Below are positions 1 to 8,699 of a DNA stretch of 64,000 nucleotides, piece after piece. The notes under the pieces are model-generated. The model did no database searches, had not been told where the DNA came from, and saw only the letters and a program-made list of their open reading frames with translations. This DNA comes from Aestuariirhabdus litorea (GTDB taxonomy: Bacteria; Pseudomonadota; Gammaproteobacteria; Pseudomonadales; Aestuariirhabdaceae): NCBI RefSeq assembly GCF_003864255.1, contig NZ_QWEZ01000002.1, positions 744,001 to 808,000 on the forward strand. Reading direction: 5' to 3'. The position numbers and the translations under genes are program-made. Each line of letters begins with the position of its first letter. Within the stretch, counting starts at the first letter, position 1.

Positions 1-63
1 GGTGGTGCCGGCAATCATCACGGCTCGAAAGGCCTCCACCTGTCTGAAACTGATCCGTGCCAT
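1..63 (-). CDS. LysR-family regulator, N-terminal fragment cut by window edge
   Basis: Reading leftwards from an ATG at 61-63, the 21 codons visible give MARISFRQVEAFRAVMIAGT followed by T, the typical start of a LysR-type winged-helix DNA-binding domain. The rest lies outside the window. It is divergent from the TRAP/oxidase operon that starts about 145 bases away, the usual position for a LysR regulator of a catabolic operon, so it probably controls that operon. The inducer cannot be told. The family call rests only on these 21 residues and the divergent layout. Confidence 0.7.
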   Translation of the reverse strand, partial: MARISFRQVEAFRAVMIAGTT

Positions 64-208
64 GTGCTGACCTTTCGTTAGAAACAAGCTGCCCAACGGC
101 AGAAAGTTTATAGCATGATGTTATTAACTACAGAAAACAAACGATTTGATGTTATTTGATCCGGGATCCAAACTAATTCCCTATCAAACGAAGGCTTTCT
201 CTGCGTAG

Positions 209-805
209 ATGGCCTCTAAAGACTCCGTTAAAAGAGATAAGAACATGGAGAAACTTTTTCGCTATACGCTAGCGGCGTTGATCAGCACTGTAGCGGGCTT
301 TCAGTTCCTACAGGTGATCACTCGCTATGTCTTTGAAACACCGATTATGGGGTTAGAGGAGGTGGCGATGATTCCTACTCTCTGGCTCTATATCCTGGGC
401 GCAGTCAACGCGTCGCGTGAAGATACCCAGATCCGAGCTAACGTGCTGGAGATCTTTCTCAGCACAGAGCGGGCTCGCCATATTCTGCTGGTGGTCTCGG
501 AGACCTGCAGCCTGGTGATCTCCATCTGGCTGACCAGCTGGGCATGGAACTACTTCCGCTATGCGCTGCGTGTCGACAAGGAAACCCCGACCCTCTACCT
601 GCCCACGCTCATCTACGAATCGGCCCTGTTTTTCGGCCTGCTGCTGATGACCCTGTACACCGCCTGGCACCTGTTGGGTCACCTGCGCGCGCTGCTCAGG
701 GGCGGAGCCGGACTGGACACCCCGATTGATCACGAACACCCCCACACCAGCGAATTAGACGAATTCAAGGTGCTAGAACGGAGCGAGGATAAGAGTCATG
801 GTTGA
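209..805 (+). CDS. TRAP transporter small permease (DctQ family)
   Basis: A 198-residue inner-membrane protein with four hydrophobic segments (about residues 17-33, 52-65, 90-110, 137-160 counted from the first start) and the small-permease pattern ...RYVFETPIMGLEEVAM near the first helices. It forms the membrane complex with the large permease that follows, which overlaps it by 8 bases. An in-frame ATG at 245, preceded by AGAGATAAG, is an equally plausible start and would remove 12 hydrophilic residues. Substrate is unknown; the downstream dehydrogenase genes suggest an amino- or imino-acid-like acid. Confidence 0.88.
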   Translation: MASKDSVKRDKNMEKLFRYTLAALISTVAGFQFLQVITRYVFETPIMGLEEVAMIPTLWLYILGAVNASREDTQIRANVLEIFLSTERARHILLVVSETCSLVISIWLTSWAWNYFRYALRVDKETPTLYLPTLIYESALFFGLLLMTLYTAWHLLGHLRALLRGGAGLDTPIDHEHPHTSELDEFKVLERSEDKSHG

Positions 806-2096
806 GATTGCCCTCCTTGCGTTTCTGGTGCTGATATTCCTGCTCAGCCTCGGTGTACCGCTACCGTACTGCTTTGGCGCCGGCCTGATGGTGATGACGC
901 TGGTCGGCGACGCCACCATGAAGGGGATGATGTTGTGGGGGTTTAGTCAGCTCACCAATCCGGTGCTATTGGCGATACCGCTATTCGTGTTTGCCGGTAC
1001 CATCATGAGTGTCAGTGGAATCGCCGCCAGCCTGCTTAAGTTCGTCAACGTCTTTGTCGGCCGTGTCCGCGGTGGCCTCGGAGTGGTGGCTTCTGTCAGC
1101 TGCGCCATTATCGGTGCTATCTCGGGTTCCGGCCTGACCGGCATTGCCGCCATCGGCCCGCTGCTCATCCCGGAGATGGAACGCAAGGGCTATCCCCGGG
1201 CTTATGCCACCGCGCTGATCGCCAACTCCTCGGTACTGGGGCTGCTGATCCCGCCGAGTGTAACCATGATCGTGTTTGGATGGGTCACCGAAACTTCCAT
1301 TCTGGCCAGTTTCCTGGCCACCCTCGGGCCTGGTCTGCTGATCATGATCAACTTCGCCATTGTTAACCTGGTGATGGCGCGGAAGTTCCCGCTGGTGCTG
1401 GATCAGCAGATCGAGTTCGGTGAAATGATGAAGCAGGCCGGGCGCAACACGGTCCACGCGATCCCCGCTTTGTTGATGCCGGTCATCATTCTTGGTGGTA
1501 TCTACGGTGGTGTGATGACGCCCACCGAAGCCGCTGCGGTGGCGGTCATCTACGCCCTGCCGGTGGGCTTTATGATCTATAAAGGGCTCACCTGGCAATC
1601 GTTCCTGGAGTCCGGCAAAGAGTCAGCGACCGCGGTCGGTGCCATCCTGATCATGATCCTGTTTAGCCTGATGCTGAGCCAGATCTTCGTCATGGAAGAT
1701 ATTCCTCAGGCGCTGGTTGAGGCGATTTTTGAGATCACGACCGACAAGACCCTGCTGCTCCTGCTGGTAACGCTGTTCCTGTTCCTGATCGGCATGGTCG
1801 TTAACGATATTACCGCCATCATTCTGACCGCGCCCCTGCTGATGCCACTGATGGAAGCGCTGGGGGTCAGCCCGATCCAGTTTGCCGCCATCATGGGCGT
1901 TACAACCGCCATGGGAGGGGTCACCCCTCCTTACGCCAGCATCCTCTACCTGGGTGCGCGTATCGGTAATGTGAAATTCACCGAGATCATCAAGCCGGCC
2001 ATGCTGCTTCTGCTGTTTGGTTACCTGCCGGTGGTAGCGCTTGTGCTGATCTGGCCGGAATTGTCCGAGTTTATCCCTCAAATGATGGGGTACTAA
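798..2096 (+). CDS. TRAP transporter large permease (DctM family)
   Basis: A 432-residue protein, normal length for the TRAP large subunit, with about 12 hydrophobic segments and the conserved glycine-rich stretches SGSGLTGIAAIGPLLIPEM and NSSVLGLLIPPS, and TTAMGGVTPPYA near the C-terminus. It carries the sodium-coupled translocation path. The start overlaps the end of the small permease (translational coupling), with GAGGATAAG as ribosome site. The three TRAP genes are complete and in the order Q-M-P. Confidence 0.93.
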   Translation: MVEIALLAFLVLIFLLSLGVPLPYCFGAGLMVMTLVGDATMKGMMLWGFSQLTNPVLLAIPLFVFAGTIMSVSGIAASLLKFVNVFVGRVRGGLGVVASVSCAIIGAISGSGLTGIAAIGPLLIPEMERKGYPRAYATALIANSSVLGLLIPPSVTMIVFGWVTETSILASFLATLGPGLLIMINFAIVNLVMARKFPLVLDQQIEFGEMMKQAGRNTVHAIPALLMPVIILGGIYGGVMTPTEAAAVAVIYALPVGFMIYKGLTWQSFLESGKESATAVGAILIMILFSLMLSQIFVMEDIPQALVEAIFEITTDKTLLLLLVTLFLFLIGMVVNDITAIILTAPLLMPLMEALGVSPIQFAAIMGVTTAMGGVTPPYASILYLGARIGNVKFTEIIKPAMLLLLFGYLPVVALVLIWPELSEFIPQMMGY

Positions 2097-2149
2097 GAGC
2101 AATGACAAAACATTCCACTGTGGAATATTAAAATAAAGAGGAGAAGACC

Positions 2150-3148
2150 ATGCATAATTCTTTAACCAAGAACCTGGCACTGGCGCTGTCACTGAGCCTG
2201 GGTGCTGTTGCAGTCGCGGAAGCGGCAACGTTGAAAATCAGTCATGTTCGTCCCCAGGGCGCGATCATTGACCAGGAGATCAACGCGTTCGCCAGTGAAG
2301 TCAATAAAGCCACTGACGGCGACCTCAAAATCAAGATCTATGCCGCCAGTGCGCTGGGTGATTACACCTCCGTCCAGGAACGTATTTCTGTGGGCGCGAT
2401 TGATATGGCGGTCCAGCCTGCGGCTGCCGCGGCTGACCGTAAGATGCAAATCAGCTCCTTCCCCTATATCGCCGGCAACTGGGAGCAGGCACGTAAGATT
2501 TACGGTCCCAACGGGGCGATCTACAACACCATGAAGGAGCTGTACGCCAAGCAGGATATTACGATGCTGGCTGCCTATCCGGTTTATTTCGGCGGTATCG
2601 CCCTCAACCGTGAGGCCGTAGCTGCGGGTGACCCCAACGTGGCCAAAGGGATCAAAGTGCGCGTTCCCGGAATCAAGAGCTTCCAGCTGACCGGCGACGC
2701 TCTGGGTTACATCAGCTCCCCCATCCCCTTCTCTGAAGCCTTCACTGCCGTACAAACCGGTGTTGTCGATGGTGTCATCGGCTCCGGTGCAGAAGGCTAC
2801 TACGCCTCCTTCCGTGATGTGACCAAGACTTACATTCCGATCAACACCCACTTTGAGGTGTGGTACATGATCATCAACTCGGAAACGCTGGCTGACATGG
2901 ACGCAGATGATCGCCAGGCACTGCAACAGGCCGCCCTGGCATTCGAAGCCAATCGATGGGAGCGCGCCAAGTCGGACCAAGCCGCTTACGAGCAGAAACT
3001 GGCTGATAACGGAGCCACCATCGTTCGCCTGACAGACGACGAGCTGGAAGCCACGGCCCAGAAGGTGCGCACTGACGTTTGGCCACAGATCCTTGAGGAT
3101 GTGGGTGCCGACTGGGGACAGAGCATCCTGGACCAGGCTGCCAACTGA
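2150..3148 (+). CDS. TRAP transporter periplasmic binding protein (DctP family)
   Basis: A 332-residue protein starting with a Sec signal peptide (hydrophobic LALALSLSLGAVAV, probable cleavage after AEA near residue 25). The mature part has the DctP fold hallmarks, including the conserved G-I-K-V-R-V-P region around residue 170, whose arginine normally binds the substrate carboxylate, and VQTGVVDGVIGSG. A strong site AGAGGAGAAG precedes the ATG. It captures the organic acid for the two permeases encoded just upstream. Confidence 0.92.
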   Translation: MHNSLTKNLALALSLSLGAVAVAEAATLKISHVRPQGAIIDQEINAFASEVNKATDGDLKIKIYAASALGDYTSVQERISVGAIDMAVQPAAAAADRKMQISSFPYIAGNWEQARKIYGPNGAIYNTMKELYAKQDITMLAAYPVYFGGIALNREAVAAGDPNVAKGIKVRVPGIKSFQLTGDALGYISSPIPFSEAFTAVQTGVVDGVIGSGAEGYYASFRDVTKTYIPINTHFEVWYMIINSETLADMDADDRQALQQAALAFEANRWERAKSDQAAYEQKLADNGATIVRLTDDELEATAQKVRTDVWPQILEDVGADWGQSILDQAAN

Positions 3149-3240
3149 TCAGCACCCTGAACCAACCTGCCGGCCGCTTCCTGGCGACCGGCATTCAGGC
3201 CCCGTTGCAGGCCGAGTGATACCCCTTTGGAGAGAAGACC

Positions 3241-4371
3241 ATGAACGCAGGATTGACACCTGGCTGCACGGATGCCGACGTGTCGGTTATCGGTGGTGGT
3301 TTGGTCGGTCTGGCGGTCGCGCTGGGTCTGCAGGATCATGGCCGACAAGTCGCAGTCATTGATGAGGGTGACATAGCCCTTCGTGCCTCGCGAGGTAACT
3401 TTGGTTTGGTGTGGGTTCAAGGCAAGGGCGACAGCTGCCCTGACTACGCCCGCCTGACTCGCCAATCCGCCAGGCAGTGGCGCCGATTTGCCGACGGCCT
3501 GACCGATGCTACCGGTATCGATATACAGCTATCACAGGTGGGTGGGCTCTACATCTGCCTCACCGAAGAGGAGTTGCAGCAGCGCCAGCAGATGCTCAGT
3601 TCGATGCGCGACGCCCTCGGTGGTGACTATCCCTTTGAGGTACTGGATCACAGTGCACTGAAAGCCAGGGTCAGGGAGATCGGTCCCACCGTGGCCGGCG
3701 CGACCTGGGGGCCGGAAGACGGCCACGTCAACCCGCTCTTTTTGCTGCGGGCGATGGTGGAGCGATTCCTGAAACGCGGTGGCCAGTTGCTCACCTGTGG
3801 CCCGGTTTCCCGTATTACCCCGGTTAACGGCGGCTTTGAAGTCCTGGCGGGAGACCACCGGATCGGGTGCTCCAAGGTGGTACTGGCCGCAGGGCTGGGC
3901 AACAAAGCCTTGGCTCCACAGGTCGGGTTATTCGCACCCCTTGAACCCAACCGCGGCCAGGTGCTGATTGCTGAAAGGGTACGCCACTTTCTCGACTACC
4001 CTACCGGCCACGTCCGCCAAACGGCCGAAGGCACCATACAGTGCGGCGATTCAAAGGAGGATGTCGGCTTTGATTGTGGCACCACTACCGACGTACTGGC
4101 CGCTATCGCCGCCCGTGCGGTACGTATGTTCCCACTGTTGGCGCAGGTTCGGCTGGTACGCTCCTGGGGAGCGTTGCGGGTTATGACGCCGGATGGCTAT
4201 CCCATCTATCAACAGTCCGAACAGTACCCTGGCGCTTACCTGGTGACATGCCACAGTGGCGTCACCCTGGCGGCAGCCCATGCCGGTCCGATTGCGACCT
4301 GGATCGAGAACGGACAGCAACCTGACGAATTTTCACTGGAGACTTTTCATGGCCAGCGATTCAGCGTTTAA
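3241..4371 (+). CDS. FAD-dependent amino-acid/amine dehydrogenase, HcnC/DAO-like subunit
   Basis: A 376-residue flavoprotein with the dinucleotide-binding motif VIGGGLVGLAVALGLQ at residues 16-31 and the DAO-type C-terminal segment ending TCHSGVTLAAAHAGPIATWI. It belongs to the family of D-amino-acid oxidases, HcnC and the catalytic subunits of opine or hydroxyproline dehydrogenases. The next two genes encode the small 2Fe-2S and the large FAD partners, giving the order C-A-B. It would oxidise a C-N bond and pass electrons to the membrane chain rather than to oxygen. Start supported by GGAGAGAAG upstream. Confidence 0.85.
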   Translation: MNAGLTPGCTDADVSVIGGGLVGLAVALGLQDHGRQVAVIDEGDIALRASRGNFGLVWVQGKGDSCPDYARLTRQSARQWRRFADGLTDATGIDIQLSQVGGLYICLTEEELQQRQQMLSSMRDALGGDYPFEVLDHSALKARVREIGPTVAGATWGPEDGHVNPLFLLRAMVERFLKRGGQLLTCGPVSRITPVNGGFEVLAGDHRIGCSKVVLAAGLGNKALAPQVGLFAPLEPNRGQVLIAERVRHFLDYPTGHVRQTAEGTIQCGDSKEDVGFDCGTTTDVLAAIAARAVRMFPLLAQVRLVRSWGALRVMTPDGYPIYQQSEQYPGAYLVTCHSGVTLAAAHAGPIATWIENGQQPDEFSLETFHGQRFSV

Positions 4372-4669
4372 GCGCTTGCCGGCAAACCCGGCTGACGCGG
4401 TTGAGATTTGGGTCGAGGGGCAGGCCGTTACCGCGCGTGCCGGCGATAGCGTGGCGGCCGCGGTATTAGCGGCTGGACTCGGACCGACACGCACCACACC
4501 CGTGTCAGGCAGCCCGCGGGCGCCTTACTGCATGATGGGCGTGTGTTTCGAGTGCCTGATGGAGATTGATGGCCAACCAAACACCCAGGGCTGCATGATC
4601 CTGGTGACTGACGGCATGAAGGTCAGCTTTCAACGGGGTGCCCGTGATATCCCGGAGTGTAGCGCATGA
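4349..4669 (+). CDS. Small 2Fe-2S subunit of the dehydrogenase, HcnA-like
   Basis: A 106-residue protein with a plant-ferredoxin-like cysteine array C61-x4-C66-x2-C69-x12-C82. This is the size and motif of the small subunit in HcnABC-type and opine-oxidase complexes. The ATG at 4349 lies inside the end of the previous gene and has CTGGAGAC in front; a longer in-frame reading from 4256 is unlikely because it runs through the upstream gene. Its end overlaps the next start (ATGA). Confidence 0.87.
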   Translation: MASDSAFKRLPANPADAVEIWVEGQAVTARAGDSVAAAVLAAGLGPTRTTPVSGSPRAPYCMMGVCFECLMEIDGQPNTQGCMILVTDGMKVSFQRGARDIPECSA

Positions 4670-6090
4670 CCGAATCACATTACGACCTGGTGATCGTCGG
4701 CGCTGGCCCTGCGGGTATGGCGGCCGCCATTGACTCAGCCAGGGCTGGCCTCAGAGTCGCCCTGCTCGACGAGCAACAGACCGCCGGAGGCCAGATTTAT
4801 CGGCGTGTGGGCAGCCCTGCCCTGCGTGATCGCAAGATCCTTGGTCCCGACTATTACTACGGCGAGAAGCTGGTAGACAGCTTCCAGCGCTGCTCTATCG
4901 ACCATATTCGTGGAGCCAGTGTGTGGGAGGCGGAAGCGGACCAACTCTGTTTCTCTGTCGACGGCGGTAGCCACCGATTAACCTTCGATGCCCTGCTACT
5001 GGCAACTGGAGCACAGGAGCGACCGGTTCCGTTCCCGGGCTGGACCGCACCCGGTGTAATGACCTGTGGTTCCGCCCAGATTATGTTTAAGACCAGCGGC
5101 CTGGCCCCCGCCGTTCCCGTGGTCATCGCCGGTAGTGGTCCGCTGCTGTTGCTGGTGGCTTGCCAGCTGGTGCGTGCCGGCGTCCCGGTAGAGGCGGTGC
5201 TGGATACGACCCCCGGCAGCCACTACCGCGAAGCCCTGGCAGAGCTTGGCGGTGCATTGCGCGGATGGCGATATTTGCTGAAGGGGGTCCGGTTACTCGC
5301 CGAGTTGCGACAGGCGGGTGTGCCACTGATCAAAAATGTCCGTCAATTACAGGCCCTCACCGGTTCAGACGGGCAACTGGAGCGTGTTGAATATAGCCAT
5401 CGCGGCCGCCGCTATAGCCGCGTATGCAAAACACTACTGGTTCACCAGGGTGTGGTGCCCAATGTTCAATTGAGCCGCTCCATGGGCTTGGAGCACTTCT
5501 GGAGTGAGCAACAGCAGTGCTGGCTGCCCCGCTGTGACCTATGGGGCGAGTCTTCCATGGCCGGCATCTACATCGCTGGTGATGGCGGCGGTATCGGGGG
5601 GGCTCTGGCGGCAGAGCTGCAAGGGCGCCTGAGCGCCTGCGCCATAATCCACCGGTTGGGGCGAATCAACCAGGGTGAACGAGACGAGCAGGCGCGGGGG
5701 CTGCGCCGCCAGCTTGATCAGCAATTGGCTATACGCCCCTTTCTTGACCGCCTGTACCGGCCCGCCGCTGAGTTTTTACATCCGGCGGATGAAACGCTTG
5801 TGTGCCGTTGTGAAGAGGTTAGCGCCGGAGAGATTCGCCGTATTGCTGGCCAGGGCTGTGCCGGACCTAACCAGGCCAAGGCGTTTAGCCGTGCCGGCAT
5901 GGGGCCCTGCCAGGGCCGATTATGCGGATTGACCGTGTCGCAGTTGATCGCCGAAGTGCACCAGTTGCCGATTGAAGAGGTGGGGTATTACCGGGTGCGC
6001 GCTCCGATTAAGCCCGTCACCCTGGGGGAACTCGCAACAATGGCCCCCCAATCCTCTCATCATGGCGCGGGAGAGGTCGCAGAAAAGTGA
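4666..6090 (+). CDS. FAD/2Fe-2S large subunit of the dehydrogenase, HcnB-like
   Basis: A 474-residue pyridine-nucleotide-disulfide-type flavoprotein. The first FAD motif is VIVGAGPAGMAAA (residues 9-21), the second nucleotide motif lies around VVIAGSGPLLLL, and the C-terminal third has a BFD-like 2Fe-2S site with C-R-C, then Q-G-C and G-P-C-Q-G-R-L-C. This architecture matches HcnB and the OoxA/NoxA-type subunits of opine oxidases. With the two preceding genes it forms a three-subunit dehydrogenase. Which substrate is oxidised is not visible. Confidence 0.86.
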   Translation: MTESHYDLVIVGAGPAGMAAAIDSARAGLRVALLDEQQTAGGQIYRRVGSPALRDRKILGPDYYYGEKLVDSFQRCSIDHIRGASVWEAEADQLCFSVDGGSHRLTFDALLLATGAQERPVPFPGWTAPGVMTCGSAQIMFKTSGLAPAVPVVIAGSGPLLLLVACQLVRAGVPVEAVLDTTPGSHYREALAELGGALRGWRYLLKGVRLLAELRQAGVPLIKNVRQLQALTGSDGQLERVEYSHRGRRYSRVCKTLLVHQGVVPNVQLSRSMGLEHFWSEQQQCWLPRCDLWGESSMAGIYIAGDGGGIGGALAAELQGRLSACAIIHRLGRINQGERDEQARGLRRQLDQQLAIRPFLDRLYRPAAEFLHPADETLVCRCEEVSAGEIRRIAGQGCAGPNQAKAFSRAGMGPCQGRLCGLTVSQLIAEVHQLPIEEVGYYRVRAPIKPVTLGELATMAPQSSHHGAGEVAEK

Positions 6091-6143
6091 TCCGGATACT
6101 GTGTCTTTAAAATCCCCAAAACATTTCCAATTGAGTACTTATT

Positions 6144-6491
6144 ATGTCTATTGATCGTTATCAAACCAGTGCTCGCATGAGCAAAATTGTTGTCCACAAC
6201 CAGACGGTTTACCTCTGTGGCCAGGTGGCTGAAGATCGGAGTGCTGATATTACCCATCAGACCCAAACCATGCTGGCCAAGGTCGATGAGCTGTTGCAGT
6301 CGGTGGGCAGTAGCCGCGAAAAAATGCTGAGCGCCACGGTCTATCTAAAATCGATGGAGGATTTTGCCGCCATGAACGCGGTATGGGATGCGTGGGTACC
6401 CGAGGGCTACGCACCCGCCCGAGCCTGTGTTGAGGCCGCTATGGCGAGTCCGGAGTTAAAGGTGGAGATATCGGTTACAGCTGCCCTGTGA
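6144..6491 (+). CDS. RidA-family imine/enamine deaminase
   Basis: A 115-residue protein of the YjgF/YER057c/UK114 family. It has the family pattern [11 protein letters not shown] near the N-terminus, [14 protein letters not shown] in the middle and the PARACVEA segment containing the arginine that binds the substrate carboxylate. These proteins hydrolyse reactive imines released by amino-acid oxidases, which fits its place 50 bases after the three-subunit dehydrogenase. It is probably the last gene of the operon. Confidence 0.9.
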   Translation: MSIDRYQTSARMSKIVVHNQTVYLCGQVAEDRSADITHQTQTMLAKVDELLQSVGSSREKMLSATVYLKSMEDFAAMNAVWDAWVPEGYAPARACVEAAMASPELKVEISVTAAL

Positions 6492-6523
6492 CTGGTCCGT
6501 AGGGAGCATCTAGCGAGCCCTTA

Positions 6524-6568
6524 AGTGGCACTCTGTTGACCTTGTTACAGGTTGCACAGAATGCCACT
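6524..6568. repeat. Imperfect inverted repeat between convergent genes
   Basis: AGTGGCA at 6524-6530 is matched by TGCCACT at 6562-6568, and inside these TCTGT pairs with ACAGA and ACC with GGT, leaving a loop of about 8 bases. It lies in the gap where ridA (plus) and msrAB (minus) converge. There is no long T-run, so a transcription end or mRNA-protecting stem is more likely than a classical terminator. Confidence 0.55.
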
Positions 6569-6590
6569 GACTCAGGTTTTTACAGACTCG

Positions 6591-7778
6591 TTACTGGAAC
6601 AGGTGGCTGTACTGGCCGTACCCTTCCTCTGCCAGGCGCTCCTTGGGAATAAAGCGCAGCGCCGCCGAGTTGATGCAATAGCGCAGGCCCGTGGGGGCGG
6701 GGCCGTCGTCAAAAACATGGCCCAGATGGGAGTCGCCGTAGCGGCTACGCAGTTCGGTGCGGGGCATGATCAGCTTGAAGTCCGTTTTTTCCACGATCAG
6801 CTCTTTATGCAGGGGCTGGGTGAAGCTGGGCCATCCACTTTGGGAGTCGTATTTGTCGAGGGAGGAGAACAGCGGCTCTCCACTCACCACATCGACATAA
6901 ATACCCGCCTGCTTGTTGTCCCAAAACTCGTTGCGAAAGGGGGGCTCGGTACCCTCCTCCTGGGTCACTTTGAACTGCAGGGGCGTCAGGCGTTGGCGTA
7001 AGGTCGGTTCGTCGGGTTTGGTGAACTGCTCAAAGTCACTCATGGTCAGGTTACCTTTTGCTGGTGATGCCATCGGCATTGTGCCCATGGACTCGCTCTT
7101 CATGGCACCGGTTTTCATCATCTGTCCCGGAGTGTATTTGAGCTCTTCTCCCCAGGTTTGTTCCAGGTACTGGTCGCGGCCCGAGTTGTAGCGGTAGAAC
7201 TTGTAGCGGATCGGGTTGGTGGCGTAGTAGTTCTGGTGGTATTCCTCCGCAGGCCAGAAGCGCTCATGGTTGCGCACGATGTCCGGCAGGATCGGCTTGG
7301 AGTAGCGTCCGGAGGCATTCATCTGGGCTACCGACTGCTCGGCGGCTGCACGCTGCTCGTCATTATGGACGAAGATAAAGGGGCGGTAATGGTAACCGCG
7401 GTCGACAAACTGGCCACCGCCATCGGTGGGGTTGATCTCGCGCCAGAAGATCTGCAGCAGGTCGTCGTAGCTGATTTTAGCCGGATCGTAGTACACCTCC
7501 ACGGCTTCTACATGGCCGGTTTTACCGCTGGAAACCTGCTTGTAGGTGGGATTGTCCACATGGCCACCGACGTAGCCGGAGATCACCTCGGTGACACCCG
7601 GGTATTTCTCGAAGGTGGATTCGGTGCACCAGAAGCAGCCACCGGCAAAGGTGGCAACTGCGCCCTGGCCCGCCATGCTGGCGTCCATCCCCTGGCCGCT
7701 GGACTGGTGCGAAGTGCTGTAGACGCTGCCGGCAAGCACAAGCAGGGCGGCGGCGCCGAGGCTGATAAGGTGTTTCAT
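6591..7778 (-). CDS. msrAB: Secreted methionine sulfoxide reductase MsrA-MsrB fusion
   Basis: A 395-residue fusion protein with a Sec signal peptide (hydrophobic residues 4-19) and therefore probably periplasmic. The MsrA half has GCFWC (Cys48 catalytic, Cys51) and the conserved [15 protein letters not shown] and NYY regions. A Met/Lys-rich linker around residues 220-245 leads to the MsrB half, with SQSGWPSF and the catalytic Cys368 in [11 protein letters not shown]. The four zinc-binding cysteines of classical MsrB are absent, as in PilB-type MsrB domains. It repairs oxidised methionines in envelope proteins. It is transcribed away from the two-component genes at 7986. Confidence 0.92.
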   Translation of the reverse strand: MKHLISLGAAALLVLAGSVYSTSHQSSGQGMDASMAGQGAVATFAGGCFWCTESTFEKYPGVTEVISGYVGGHVDNPTYKQVSSGKTGHVEAVEVYYDPAKISYDDLLQIFWREINPTDGGGQFVDRGYHYRPFIFVHNDEQRAAAEQSVAQMNASGRYSKPILPDIVRNHERFWPAEEYHQNYYATNPIRYKFYRYNSGRDQYLEQTWGEELKYTPGQMMKTGAMKSESMGTMPMASPAKGNLTMSDFEQFTKPDEPTLRQRLTPLQFKVTQEEGTEPPFRNEFWDNKQAGIYVDVVSGEPLFSSLDKYDSQSGWPSFTQPLHKELIVEKTDFKLIMPRTELRSRYGDSHLGHVFDDGPAPTGLRYCINSAALRFIPKERLAEEGYGQYSHLFQ

Positions 7779-7985
7779 GCTGGATCTCCTGTTACGGGCA
7801 GGTTCAGGTTGGCCCGTTAGTAACCAGTGTGCACAAGCGGTGGGGCGGGGGAAAGGGGTGGCCGTACGGTTTTATGGAATCATGACATCTCGTGACAGAA
7901 TCGTGATAACTTCCCCTCAGGTCTAAACCATACTGGTGGCTAAGGGCCCCGCGGGGACCTCCCAATCCACCGGCCTGAGGGCGGC

Positions 7986-8699
7986 ATGACAAAACGGATT
8001 CTGGTGATCGAGGACGATCCCGATATCAACAAACTGGTGGCGATGAACCTGGCCGATGCCAACCACGAGGTCGACAGCTGCGCCGATGGGACCGAGGGGT
8101 TGGAGCGTGCCCTCGCGGGCGATTACGACTTGCTGGTACTGGACCTGATGCTGCCGGGTATCGACGGCCTCGAACTCTGCCGCCGCCTGCGCTCAGCGCG
8201 GCGAACCCTGCCCATACTGATGCTGACCGCCCGCGACTCGGAGGCAGACCGGGTCGTGGGGTTGGAGATGGGGGCCGACGACTACCTCACAAAACCCTTT
8301 TCGGTTCGTGAGCTGCAGGCCAGGGTCAAGGCGCTGTTGCGTCGGGTAGAGATGCTCAGCCAGCGCGACGATGCCGAGGTGCAGCCGATCAAGATCGGGC
8401 AGCTGTCGATCGACCCTCTCCGGCGGCGGGTGGAGATGGCGGGGCAGGAGGTGGAGCTGACCGCGACCGAATTTGACCTGCTGCTCTATCTGGCGAGCCA
8501 GCCGGGGACCGTATTCAGCCGTACCGAGTTGCTCGATGGAGTGTGGGGTTACCAGCACAGTGGTTACGAACACACCGTCAATTCTCACATTAACCGCCTG
8601 CGCAACAAGCTGGAGTCGACTCCCTCCGAGCCCCGCTATGTGCTCACCGTGTGGGGGGTGGGCTACAAGCTGTGCGATGCGCCGGGGCCCCCATGCTGA
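7986..8699 (+). CDS. OmpR-family response regulator
   Basis: A 237-residue two-domain regulator: receiver domain with acidic pocket D10-D11, phospho-acceptor D53 in LVLDLMLPG and K103 in YLTKPF, followed by an OmpR-type winged helix (about residues 135-230, with TEFDLLLYLA and the C-terminal VWGVGYKL). It is the partner of the histidine kinase whose start overlaps its stop codon. The target genes cannot be inferred; the divergent msrAB gene about 200 bases away is a candidate. Confidence 0.94.
   Translation: MTKRILVIEDDPDINKLVAMNLADANHEVDSCADGTEGLERALAGDYDLLVLDLMLPGIDGLELCRRLRSARRTLPILMLTARDSEADRVVGLEMGADDYLTKPFSVRELQARVKALLRRVEMLSQRDDAEVQPIKIGQLSIDPLRRRVEMAGQEVELTATEFDLLLYLASQPGTVFSRTELLDGVWGYQHSGYEHTVNSHINRLRNKLESTPSEPRYVLTVWGVGYKLCDAPGPPC

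Noticed and set aside
3241-6090. True hydrogen cyanide synthase hcnABC
   Set aside because: Order and neighbours (TRAP transporter, RidA) fit an amino-acid or opine dehydrogenase better; subunits are only family-level similar.
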